This document shows positions 1 through 8,175 of a stretch of 64,000 nucleotides of DNA, piece by piece. Positions within the stretch are counted from its first letter, which is position 1. Every line of letters begins with the position of its first letter. The notes beneath the pieces were generated by a model, which saw only the letters and a program-made list of their open reading frames with translations, was not told the DNA's origin and made no database searches. Source of the stretch: Vibrio rumoiensis (GTDB taxonomy: Bacteria > Pseudomonadota > Gammaproteobacteria > Enterobacterales > Vibrionaceae); NCBI RefSeq assembly GCF_002218045.2, contig NZ_AP018686.1, positions 744,001-808,000 of the forward strand. Reading direction: 5' to 3'. The translations under genes and the position numbers were made by a program.

Positions 1-2068
1 ACTCTTTGAAGTCAAAGATATTCTGTCCAAGTGAATGTGATTCACGGTTTATGTATCTAATGAACGCTTGATATTTGACTTCTTGAAGCTCAGGTTTTTG
101 CATCACGTTGCTTAGATCTGACTTTTGAACGAAGTTGAAGAAATACTCCACCACGTTGCGCATACAGTTTGCAATCAATGCAGGTGGTTGATTTTCGTCA
201 TTTATCACAGACCAGTACGATTGATAGTCATTCTGCACTTCTTCGTAATTCATGGTGTCGATAGTCGTGCCTTTCATATTCTTAGACAATCTGAATAACG
301 ATTGATTTGCTTTTCTTCGTTTATGATTTGCGTCCACCAGCTCATAGAAAAAATACAAGCTATGCGTCAGCACAAAAACTTGTTCCAAGTTTTTTGAATT
401 GAAGAAGTCATTTTTGATGAGCTGACCGATGTTATAAACAAATATATGAGAAAGGCTTGATACTGGATCGTCAATCACAGCAATTTTCTTAACATGAGCT
501 TCATCTGCTGTTTGTTTGCCACGAAACAGTTCTCTGAAGTACAAAAAGCTTATAATCATCTTTTCACCTTCTGACAACGATAAAAAGATTGAACCTTCAG
601 AACCAGACCTTACAAGGCGATACAGTTCATCTCCACAACTCTCAATATAAAAGTCAGTTATGCCAATATCAGAAAGACCTTTGTTGATATTAATTATTGA
701 TTCTTCGATACTTATCGTTTGTTTCTGATACTTAACTCGATCTTCTTCCAGACTTACAATCTCAGAATCTACAGTATTTTTACTTGCCGTTAGTTTTTTA
801 ATTTCTGCATTACCATCGCTTTCAATGGTATCAAAGCTCTTGATCGTCTGATCGTACTCCCAACGAACAATCTGCCAGAACTCATTTTTAATTTTCTGTA
901 ATTCATTACTTGAATTGGCAATTCTTTGATTATGAGCACCAATGCTTTGGTTTACCTGTTCTACATACTGGTTGAATGATGTTACATGCGCACTAAAGCC
1001 TTCCAATTCAACCTTAATGCTTGGAGTGTGTTCTTTTTGTTCAATCTTGCGTAAGTTCGAGTTTAGTATTTCATGTATTGACGAATGTGATTCTGTCATC
1101 TCAGCCAACTTATCGGCTGCAAATGGAGTAATTTTGTATGTTTCTAAGTCAGTAAAGGAATCGACTATTTTTTTGTATTTGATGAGGATATTGCTGATTT
1201 TTGTTTTACTTTCTTCATAAGATTCATCAAAGTAATCTCTAATCTGCTTTATTAAATCGGCTGTAATCGTTTTGGATTGGCAAAAAGGACATGTATCATC
1301 CTCGATGTTGTCGAGATATTGAAGCCCATCACTTACCCAATCGGAGTTGTTTAACTCTGTGATCAGCTTTGCAACAGCACTATCTTCATTACCTACAATG
1401 ACCTCGTTCAGTAGTTCTATATCTTCTACTGATAGTTCAGATAAAGTGATTTTGGGTAAAACGGAATGAGTGGTAGCTTTATCGCCATTTATAGCGGCAA
1501 CGTCTTCTTTGAGCTGGTCAATCGTTTTCTTAGGCTTCACGGAAGCTAAAGGTATAGAAGCTAAATGCTCAAATAGTGTTTCTTTCTTACCCATTAAACC
1601 TGAGAGACAAAACTCAAGAACTCGATCACCACCAGAGTAGTTTTTCTTGATATCCCAAACGACCTTTTGTGCTTTTTCTTTGGCTTTAGATATATCACCT
1701 TTTTGCTTCTGGATCTTATCTCGATACTTTTCACTGTCGATGTTTTTTTGATCAAGTTCTTTCGCTATTTGTTCAATCTTTTCTTTGGCTACCTTATTCT
1801 CTTTTGAAAGACTGAATATTCCATTAATTGTGTCTTCTGTGTAAAAGTTATCTCTTATAAATCCCTGATTATAAACAAGAACTTTTGAACCATCATCAGT
1901 ATGCGAACATTTGTGGTATTTTCCGTCACATGGTTTGTAAAAGTAGTTAGAGAAAGTGCTTTTCCCCGCCCCGTTTAAGCCATAGATTATGTTCACTTTC
2001 TTGTCTGTATTGAGCGATGTTGTGTTTCGATAACTTGCTACATCACCAAGGTTTATTTGTGTAATCAT
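1..2068 (-). CDS. RloC/PrrC-like anticodon-nuclease-type AAA ATPase (3' end outside window)
   Basis: The 5' part of a large gene: 689 codons are visible and the frame is still open at base 1. An ABC-type ATPase is split by a long coiled coil. Walker A GLNGAGKST is at residues 30-38, a C-P-F-C zinc-hook-like motif at 260-263 sits inside charged helical sequence, the signature LSEGEK starts near 498, and Walker B IAVIDDP is at 529-535. After the ATPase comes R637-x3-E641, then H678 inside NRESHS; this resembles the R-E-H catalytic triad of the PrrC/RloC tRNA anticodon nucleases (HEPN fold). The zinc hook favours RloC over PrrC. Such proteins are thought to cut tRNA upon phage infection or DNA damage. 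No hsd restriction genes are visible on the right side. The alternative is an AAA_13-family ATPase without nuclease activity. The start ATG at 2068 precedes MITQINLGDV. Confidence 0.75.
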   Translation of the reverse strand, partial: MITQINLGDVASYRNTTSLNTDKKVNIIYGLNGAGKSTFSNYFYKPCDGKYHKCSHTDDGSKVLVYNQGFIRDNFYTEDTINGIFSLSKENKVAKEKIEQIAKELDQKNIDSEKYRDKIQKQKGDISKAKEKAQKVVWDIKKNYSGGDRVLEFCLSGLMGKKETLFEHLASIPLASVKPKKTIDQLKEDVAAINGDKATTHSVLPKITLSELSVEDIELLNEVIVGNEDSAVAKLITELNNSDWVSDGLQYLDNIEDDTCPFCQSKTITADLIKQIRDYFDESYEESKTKISNILIKYKKIVDSFTDLETYKITPFAADKLAEMTESHSSIHEILNSNLRKIEQKEHTPSIKVELEGFSAHVTSFNQYVEQVNQSIGAHNQRIANSSNELQKIKNEFWQIVRWEYDQTIKSFDTIESDGNAEIKKLTASKNTVDSEIVSLEEDRVKYQKQTISIEESIININKGLSDIGITDFYIESCGDELYRLVRSGSEGSIFLSLSEGEKMIISFLYFRELFRGKQTADEAHVKKIAVIDDPVSSLSHIFVYNIGQLIKNDFFNSKNLEQVFVLTHSLYFFYELVDANHKRRKANQSLFRLSKNMKGTTIDTMNYEEVQNDYQSYWSVINDENQPPALIANCMRNVVEYFFNFVQKSDLSNVMQKPELQEVKYQAFIRYINRESHSLGQNIFDFKE

Positions 2069-2338
2069 ATTCTGCCTATACCAACTGGGAATTGAACTCA
2101 TTAGTTATATTGATTTGAAATAACCTAAATCATTGGAAAATTAAGGCACTTTCAACCAAATTCCCACTATATACGTAGTTGATATTCTTTACTTTGTTAG
2201 AGAACACAATTTCAACCACAGATTAAGTTTCAAAATTAATCTGAAACAACTTGGAATGTTGATAGGGTTTAACTTAAGAAGGAGCAAGGATAGATAGAAA
2301 CGCAGGGAGAAATGTATCTAAAATGTTAAATTTCAGCT

Positions 2339-2464
2339 CTACCCGCCAATTTCCATTGGACTTGGCGCAGCTTTACCGCCATTGCCATCCATCACAACAG
2401 AGTGACCAGACTGTGATTCACCAATGAATTGAAAACCTTCTACCCATTTTACTTGTGCTTGCAT
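2339..2464 (-). pseudogene. Truncated OsmC/YhfA-family gene (N-terminal 41 codons)
   Basis: A 41-codon frame starting MQAQVKWVEGFQFIGES and containing GHSVVMDGNGGKAAPSPME. This matches the N-terminus of YhfA-type OsmC-family proteins, which run to about 135-140 residues. After PME the similarity stops and a TAG follows four codons later, so the peroxidatic-cysteine half is missing. The break lies between this fragment and the RloC-like gene, as expected if the defence gene arrived on inserted DNA. The assignment is from the remembered family sequence. Confidence 0.55.
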
Positions 2465-2494
2465 CTTTCTTCTTCCAATAATATCAAAGACGTA

Positions 2495-2893
2495 TTAATA
2501 CTTTTTAATGATTGTTTGGCCAATTGGCGCAAGTGAGATCACCGCTAATTTAATATGTTGAATTCCAAATGGAATACCGATGATCGTTACAAAACAAGCT
2601 AATGCTGAGGTTAGATGGCCTATAGCAAGCCAAACACCTGCAAACAGAAACCAAACGACATTTCCTAGTAAACCTAAAAAACCAGTACCAATATCGTCTT
2701 TAAACGTTAATTCGTTCCGTTTTACGGCTTCTTTACCAAATGGAAAGAAAGTAAATGTTCCAATAACAAAACAAGATTTAGCCCAAGGAATGCAAATAAT
2801 GCTCACAATACAAATCAAGCCGGCTAACCACCAAAATAACCCCATGAACACGCCACCGAGTAAGAACCATAAAATATTACCAATTGTGCGCAT
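2495..2893 (-). CDS. yccF: YccF-family inner membrane protein
   Basis: A 132-residue hydrophobic protein made of two similar halves. Each half has the YccF-domain pattern: G-N-x-x-W-F-L near residues 5-11 and again near 77-83, and I-C-I-P/I-G-I-P-F-G turns after the helices. About four membrane segments are predicted by eye. The family is of unknown biochemical function and usually 120-150 residues, so this copy is complete. It stands alone; the neighbouring ktrB lies about 105 bases upstream on the same strand. The opposite-strand frame over this gene is a shadow. Confidence 0.85.
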   Translation of the reverse strand: MRTIGNILWFLLGGVFMGLFWWLAGLICIVSIICIPWAKSCFVIGTFTFFPFGKEAVKRNELTFKDDIGTGFLGLLGNVVWFLFAGVWLAIGHLTSALACFVTIIGIPFGIQHIKLAVISLAPIGQTIIKKY

Positions 2894-2998
2894 CTAAACC
2901 TCGTTATTTATACGTTGAAGCGAGCACCCTATTGACTCGCTTTCACACATCATTTCAAATTAATACCAAATCCAATAAGGAACTGCTCTAAATAATGA

Positions 2999-4366
2999 TT
3001 AACCAGTAAGGACGTTATCTTCTGGATATTTCAATAAAGTTGGCTTTGGTTTTGCCAACATATAGGCCAATGTCAAAGGACCGATACGACCAATAATCAT
3101 AATCACAACCATAATGTATTTACCGGGTTCAGACAATTCAGCCGTCAACCCTGCTGATACACCTACGGTTGCAAATGCTGAAATAGTTTCAAACATCACC
3201 ACACTAAAACTGGCTTTTTCGGTAAGCATTAATAAAAACATCGATGCCGTTAAAATAATACCGCTCACCACAATAATCGCTAATGCTCGCGTCACTTTTG
3301 GCCAACTAACCGTTCTGCGGAAGATCACCGCATGTTGTTTTTGTCTTAAAAAAGACCAAGTAGCAACAATAGCGACAACAAACGTTGATACCTTGATACC
3401 GCCACCAGTAGAAGCCGAGCCTGCCCCGATCAACATTAATACGATCATGATAAGCAAGGCTGGCTGCGTCAATTGGCTAATATCAACACTATTAAAACCA
3501 GCTGTACGCGCCGTCGCAGATTGGAAAAACGCCGCTAACCACTGACTGCCTTCCGACAAATGTCCCATGGTGGCAGGGTTATTACGCTCCAACAACCACA
3601 ACATAACGGTACCAAACAACAATAACGCTGGCGTTGCCGTTAACATAATCTTGGTATGCAAATTAAAACCACGAAACCCACGGCGCCAATTCGCACTCAC
3701 ATCGGTAATAACAGTAAAACCAATACCGCCAATAATAAATAAACCCGCAAGTGGAATCACTAACGCCGGATTGCCCACATAACCCATGATACTATCGGAA
3801 AACAATGAAAAGCCTGCGTTATTAAAAGCGGATACGGCATGAAATAAAGAATAGTATAAGCCTTTTCCCCATCCCATTTCCGGAACCCAGGTAAAGGCCA
3901 ATATGGCCATGCCAATTAATTCCGCGACGCAAGCAAAGATAATAATCTTAATCACCAACTTTTTGAGGTTAACATTTTTATCTTGCCCCAGTGCTTCTTT
4001 CGCAACCGCTTGTTGCTTTAAGCTGAGACGAACACCGAAAATATACAACAAAACGGCCGATAAGGTCATTTGTCCCAAACCACCAATTTGCATCAACAAT
4101 AACAGCAATATTTGGCCTTCAATCGTAAAATGCTGCCCAGTATCAACCACCCCTAGACCGGTTACACTAATTGCGGAAGTAGCGGTGAATAGCGCATCAG
4201 TGAATGACAAACCGGATACAGAAAAAATGGGTAACGTCAGTAATATTGCCGCTGGCACTAAAATCGAAAGGAAACTGCCTAGTATAATTTTCGGTTCAGA
4301 CCAACCTTTCTTTTCACCATCTTGTTTAATGGTGAATACTGAACCTCGAGTTTCTAATAGTTTCAT
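2999..4366 (-). CDS. ktrB: KtrB potassium uptake channel subunit (TrkH/KtrB family)
   Basis: A 455-residue integral membrane protein of the Ktr/Trk superfamily, which moves potassium inward, in Vibrio in a sodium-dependent way. The four pore-loop repeats are visible: ATSAISVTGLGVVDTG, HAVSAFNNAGFSLF, ATARTAGFNSVD and ETISAFATVGVSAG, each carrying the filter glycine. It is shorter than TrkH (about 480) and of usual KtrB length. The start is 10 bases after the ktrA stop, so the two form one operon with the cytoplasmic gating subunit first. Together with the MscS channel next door it suggests turgor control. Confidence 0.93.
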   Translation of the reverse strand: MKLLETRGSVFTIKQDGEKKGWSEPKIILGSFLSILVPAAILLTLPIFSVSGLSFTDALFTATSAISVTGLGVVDTGQHFTIEGQILLLLLMQIGGLGQMTLSAVLLYIFGVRLSLKQQAVAKEALGQDKNVNLKKLVIKIIIFACVAELIGMAILAFTWVPEMGWGKGLYYSLFHAVSAFNNAGFSLFSDSIMGYVGNPALVIPLAGLFIIGGIGFTVITDVSANWRRGFRGFNLHTKIMLTATPALLLFGTVMLWLLERNNPATMGHLSEGSQWLAAFFQSATARTAGFNSVDISQLTQPALLIMIVLMLIGAGSASTGGGIKVSTFVVAIVATWSFLRQKQHAVIFRRTVSWPKVTRALAIIVVSGIILTASMFLLMLTEKASFSVVMFETISAFATVGVSAGLTAELSEPGKYIMVVIMIIGRIGPLTLAYMLAKPKPTLLKYPEDNVLTG

Positions 4367-4376
4367 GGTCGACCCA

Positions 4377-5039
4377 TTACATAGACTTCATTCGATGAAC
4401 CATCGATTCTTGTGGCCCAATAATGAACAGAATATCGCCCATTTCAAGCGCAGTGTCGTACTCAGGTGAATCAATAATTTCCGAACCACGTTTAATCGCA
4501 AGCACTTTCATTTCAGGGTCTTTACACAAAGATAAATCACCCAATTTCTTGCCCATATTTTTAAGCGCAATCACAATTTCACTGATCGCTAAGCCACTGC
4601 CGATATCATGAAAATCAAACACGCGTCGATCTAACATTTTACGTGCGACACGAATGCCCATATCTCTTTCAGGTAAAATCACATGATCCGCACCAATCTT
4701 CTGTAAAATCTTAGCGTGGAATTTATCGTTCGCTTTCACCCAAACATTTTTTGCACCCAACTCTTTAACCACTAAAGTGGTGAGAATGCTCGCATTAACA
4801 TCAGAACCAATTGCCACCATCACCATATCGTATTCTTCAAGCTTTAATTCTTGAGCGGTTTCTTCATTGGCACAATTCGCTACAATCGCATTCGTCGCGA
4901 TCGAGGAAACATTTTTCACTCTCTCTTCATTGATATCGATCGCCAGGACTTCCGCACCCGCATCACATAATTCTTCACAGACTGAGCGCCCGAAGCGTCC
5001 TAATCCAATAACTGCAAATTGTTTAATTGAAGATTTCAT
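4377..5039 (-). CDS. ktrA: KtrA/TrkA-type regulatory subunit of potassium uptake
   Basis: A 220-residue cytoplasmic protein with a single RCK unit. An N-terminal Rossmann fold (FAVIGLGRFGRSV at about residues 8-20, acidic residues ending strand beta-2 at AIDINEE) binds nucleotide, and the RCK_C domain covers about residues 135-220. One RCK unit, not two, is the KtrA arrangement. It forms a ring that gates KtrB. It is the first gene of the ktrAB operon. No clear promoter is recognised in the upstream 314 bases. Confidence 0.92.
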   Translation of the reverse strand: MKSSIKQFAVIGLGRFGRSVCEELCDAGAEVLAIDINEERVKNVSSIATNAIVANCANEETAQELKLEEYDMVMVAIGSDVNASILTTLVVKELGAKNVWVKANDKFHAKILQKIGADHVILPERDMGIRVARKMLDRRVFDFHDIGSGLAISEIVIALKNMGKKLGDLSLCKDPEMKVLAIKRGSEIIDSPEYDTALEMGDILFIIGPQESMVHRMKSM

Positions 5040-5353
5040 ATTTTGATATAGCCTTTCAAATCACTGAACAGTAAGCACAGCTGAAAATAATGAAAAAGAT
5101 CGGCAAACACTACCAATTATTTCTTTAAACACCAACTTATTATTAATCAAAAACGTAAACCGTGCTTGACCTCGCTTAATTTTTTAATAACTCATCATTA
5201 AAATGTTTATATTTTGTACCGCATTAAGCCAATCAATAGATAGCACTCTTTGAAATAAAAGAAAGATTGATGCTATTAATGATAAAAGTGGGAATAAACG
5301 AGAATATTTGTTAGCGTAACCAACCATTAGTCATCGTTTCACAGGCCGCCATT
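5040..5353. other. Intergenic region between divergent ktrA and mscS-like genes
   Basis: 314 AT-rich bases that must hold the promoters for ktrAB (leftward) and for the channel gene (rightward). I see no confident -35/-10 pair, hairpin, RNA gene or repeat here. Confidence 0.5.
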
Positions 5354-6511
5354 TTGAAAGCATTTTTCGATAGCATTTATAATTTTCTCACAGAACATTC
5401 TTATAATTGGGCGACCGATTTAATTGCCATTGGTCTGTTCAGTTTCGTCGTTTGGTTAATTTGGCGCTTTGTATACTCTCGCCTTATCAGTATTACTGAT
5501 CGCACGGCTTTACAGTGGGACGATGTCATCGTTCACTCATTACAAGCACCTGTTAGTACCTTAATATGGTGTTGGCCAATGCTGATAGGTATTGGTGTTT
5601 TACTCGAAGATTTATTAGATCGTTCAATTAGCTGGATTTACACTGTCCAAATTCTAATGTGTATTTGCTTGATAGTTTGGACCTTATTCAGACTCGTCAG
5701 CAATGTCGAATTAGTCGTATTGCGTAATAATAAACGGGATGAAACCACCGTTCACGCTCTGTCTAAAGTCGTTCGCTCTATTATCTTTGTTATCGGCGCA
5801 ATGACTGTCATGCAAACTTTAGGCTTAAGTCTTTCTGGTTTGCTAACGTTTGGTGGTGTCGGTGGTTTAATTGTTGGTCTAGCAGCCAAAGATCTGCTAT
5901 CAAATTTCTTTGGTGGAATGATGGTCTACCTAGATCGTCCTTTTAAAGTCGGAGACTGGATTCGCTCACCAGATAGAAATATCGAAGGAACGGTTGAAAA
6001 AATTGGCTGGCGCATGACGATAATCAGAACCTTTGATAAACGTCCTTTATACGTGCCTAATGCGATTTTTAGCAATATTGTGGTAGAAAACCCATCACGA
6101 ATGCACAACCGACAAATCAATGAAATCATTGGCTTACGCTACGATGATGCACATAAAGTCGATGCGATCATTAAAGACGTCCGCGAAATGGTGACCAATC
6201 ACCCTGATATTGACTCTCGCCAAACCATTATCGTTAACTTCAATACCTTTGGTCAGTCATCATTGAATTTCTTTATTTATGCTTTCACTAAAACCGTTGC
6301 TTGGGTACGCTTTCATGAAGTCAAACAAGATGTTTTATTGCAAGCGCTAAAGATTGTGCATAAACATGGTGCCGATGTGGCATTTCCGACACAAACGCTG
6401 CATATGCATTCTGTTTCGCCAGAACCGGACACAATACATAACCCAAATACACAACAAACTAATGAAAGCTCAACTCATGAGAAAGCGAAGCTTTCAATCA
6501 AAATGAAATAA
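5354..6511 (+). CDS. MscS-family mechanosensitive ion channel
   Basis: A 385-residue membrane protein. Four hydrophobic helices precede the pore helix region (GLLTFGGVGGLIVGLAAKD, about residues 160-178), followed directly by the MscS beta domain (NFFGGMMVYLDRPFKVGDWI ... GTVEKIGWRMTIIRT) and the alpha-beta C-terminal domain to about residue 345. The gene is expected to release solutes upon hypo-osmotic shock. The frame opens with TTG at 5354; no better ATG lies before the first helix, so TTG is the likely start, though the Shine-Dalgarno sequence is weak. The last 35 residues are polar and not part of the family core. A terminator follows at once. Confidence 0.88.
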   Translation: MKAFFDSIYNFLTEHSYNWATDLIAIGLFSFVVWLIWRFVYSRLISITDRTALQWDDVIVHSLQAPVSTLIWCWPMLIGIGVLLEDLLDRSISWIYTVQILMCICLIVWTLFRLVSNVELVVLRNNKRDETTVHALSKVVRSIIFVIGAMTVMQTLGLSLSGLLTFGGVGGLIVGLAAKDLLSNFFGGMMVYLDRPFKVGDWIRSPDRNIEGTVEKIGWRMTIIRTFDKRPLYVPNAIFSNIVVENPSRMHNRQINEIIGLRYDDAHKVDAIIKDVREMVTNHPDIDSRQTIIVNFNTFGQSSLNFFIYAFTKTVAWVRFHEVKQDVLLQALKIVHKHGADVAFPTQTLHMHSVSPEPDTIHNPNTQQTNESSTHEKAKLSIKMK

Positions 6512-6524
6512 TATTATTTTCGTA

Positions 6525-6571
6525 AAAAAGCATTTCTTCTCGTTAATCAATAAGCGAAAAGAAATGCTTTT
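6525..6571. terminator. Bidirectional intrinsic terminator
   Basis: An A-rich arm AAAAGCATTTCTT pairs with AAGAAATGCTTTT around a loop of roughly 20 bases. A run on one side and T run on the other let it serve both the channel gene (plus) and the aminotransferase gene (minus). Confidence 0.75.
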
Positions 6572-6608
6572 GTTTCGTACGGAATTTAACCGACTAAGTT
6601 CAAAAACC

Positions 6609-8009
6609 CTAGTACCACAATTTTTGTTTCACTAAAGAATCCATCACCTGATTGACCGCCTGTTCGGTGATCTCAACCATTTGATCAACATCACTGGTTG
6701 TGGCGACTAATGGCGGAGCAAACCCTAAAATATCCCCATGTGGCATCGCTCTAGCAATCAATCCTCGCTCTAAACAAGCTGCCGCAACTTGTGGCCCAAC
6801 CTTTAAGCTAGGATCAAATTGAGTACGGTGATATTTATCTGATGAAAACTCCAAACCATGCAACATACCTACACCACGGGTGTCACCCACCATCGGATGG
6901 TCGGCAAATTTAGCGTGCATTTGTTGTTGCAGATATTGCCCAACCACTCGACTATTTTCCACCAGCCCTTCGCGTTCAATAATATTCAAATTACATAACG
7001 CGGCGGCGGCTCCCATTGGATGTCCCGAATAGGTATAACCATGACCAATCGCCCCCCATTGGTCAGTTCCATCTTCTAAAACCGACCACACTTTTTCGCC
7101 AATAATCACACCCGATAATGGCAGATAAGCCGAAGTAAGCCCTTTGGCGACCGTCATAAGATCCGGTTTCATTTGATATAAATCCGAGCCAAAGTTCACC
7201 CCCAAGCGACCAAAGCCACACACGACTTCATCGGCAATCAATAAAATATCGTATTTATCGAGCACTTTACGAATTGCAGGCCAATAACCACTTGGCGGCG
7301 GAACGATTCCCCCTGTACCTAAGACTGGCTCGGCAATCATAGCGGCGACGGTATCGGGGTCTTCTTTTAGAATCTGAGCTTCAAGTTGATCGGCACATAA
7401 TTGAGAGAACTCCTCTTCACTCATATTATCCACTTCACGGCGATAATAATAAGGCGACATCGTGTGTTTAATACGCTCAAGCGGCAGATCAAAATGCGCA
7501 TGAAAAATCGGCAATCCAGTCATAGAACCAGACGCAATACTGGAACCATGATAACCACGCTCACGGGAGATGACTTTTTTCTTCTCAGGCTTTCCTCGAG
7601 CATTATTGTAATACCACACCAATTTAAGCTGTGTTTCATTCGCGTCACTGCCCGATAAACCGTAGTACACCTTGCTCATACCCTGTGGCGCCATTTTTAA
7701 AATCCGATCAGAAAGCTCTATCAGTGCCTCATTGGTGTGACCTACATAGGTATGATAATACGCCAGTTTCTTCGCCTGTTCATAAATAGCATCGGCCATT
7801 TCCTCACGTCCATAACCAATGTTGACGCAATATAAACCGGCAAACCCATCCAGTAATTCAATGCCCTGTGAGTCGGTGATCTTTAGCCCTTTGGCCCCTG
7901 TGATGATACGACCAGGTAACTCTCCCGCTGCGTATTGCTTTAAGTGGGTGGAAGAGTGAAAAATGCTTTCGCGGTCGGTTTTTAAAAGTTGTTCGGTTGA
8001 TTTAGTCAT
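6609..8009 (-). CDS. doeD: Class III aminotransferase, probable diaminobutyrate transaminase (DoeD-like)
   Basis: A 466-residue PLP-dependent class III (omega) aminotransferase. Visible are the YGLSGSDANET cofactor-phosphate region near residues 113-123, ADEVVCGFGRLG near 262-273 (Asp binding the pyridine nitrogen), and the PLP lysine in MTVAKGLTSAYLPLSG. It opens with ATG after an AAGGAGAAAAG ribosome site. It is the last gene of a minus-strand operon behind an ectoine-hydrolase-like gene, an AsnC regulator and an aldehyde dehydrogenase. The same order occurs in ectoine-degradation clusters (asnC-ssd-atf), where the enzyme converts L-2,4-diaminobutyrate to aspartate semialdehyde. From sequence alone it could equally be a beta-alanine or other omega-transaminase. 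Confidence 0.72.
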   Translation of the reverse strand: MTKSTEQLLKTDRESIFHSSTHLKQYAAGELPGRIITGAKGLKITDSQGIELLDGFAGLYCVNIGYGREEMADAIYEQAKKLAYYHTYVGHTNEALIELSDRILKMAPQGMSKVYYGLSGSDANETQLKLVWYYNNARGKPEKKKVISRERGYHGSSIASGSMTGLPIFHAHFDLPLERIKHTMSPYYYRREVDNMSEEEFSQLCADQLEAQILKEDPDTVAAMIAEPVLGTGGIVPPPSGYWPAIRKVLDKYDILLIADEVVCGFGRLGVNFGSDLYQMKPDLMTVAKGLTSAYLPLSGVIIGEKVWSVLEDGTDQWGAIGHGYTYSGHPMGAAAALCNLNIIEREGLVENSRVVGQYLQQQMHAKFADHPMVGDTRGVGMLHGLEFSSDKYHRTQFDPSLKVGPQVAAACLERGLIARAMPHGDILGFAPPLVATTSDVDQMVEITEQAVNQVMDSLVKQKLWY

Positions 8010-8049
8010 CTCTTTTCTCCTTTCAATTCACTCATCAATTCAGTGGGTA

Positions 8050-8175
8050 TATACCCAAAGTAATTAGAGTTGCAGCGAGGCGACAAGTGAATGAAGCCCC
8101 ATGATTAGCTTGTCTAAATGATTGGGGTGAGTGATCGCCGTTAACAAAGCTGCAGCTTCAACTACGGCGGGTATG
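8050..8175. repeat. ERIC repeat inside an operon
   Basis: About 126 bases match the remembered ERIC consensus from end to end: left end TATACCCAAAGTAATT, then GAGTTGCAGCGAGGCGAC, the central TGATTGGGGTGAGTG, and the right end GCTGCAGCTTCAACTACGGC followed by GGGTAT. The ends are mutually inverted, so the transcript folds into a long hairpin. It begins one base past the stop codon of the aldehyde dehydrogenase and ends before the aminotransferase, so it would be transcribed within the operon. Confidence 0.85.
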
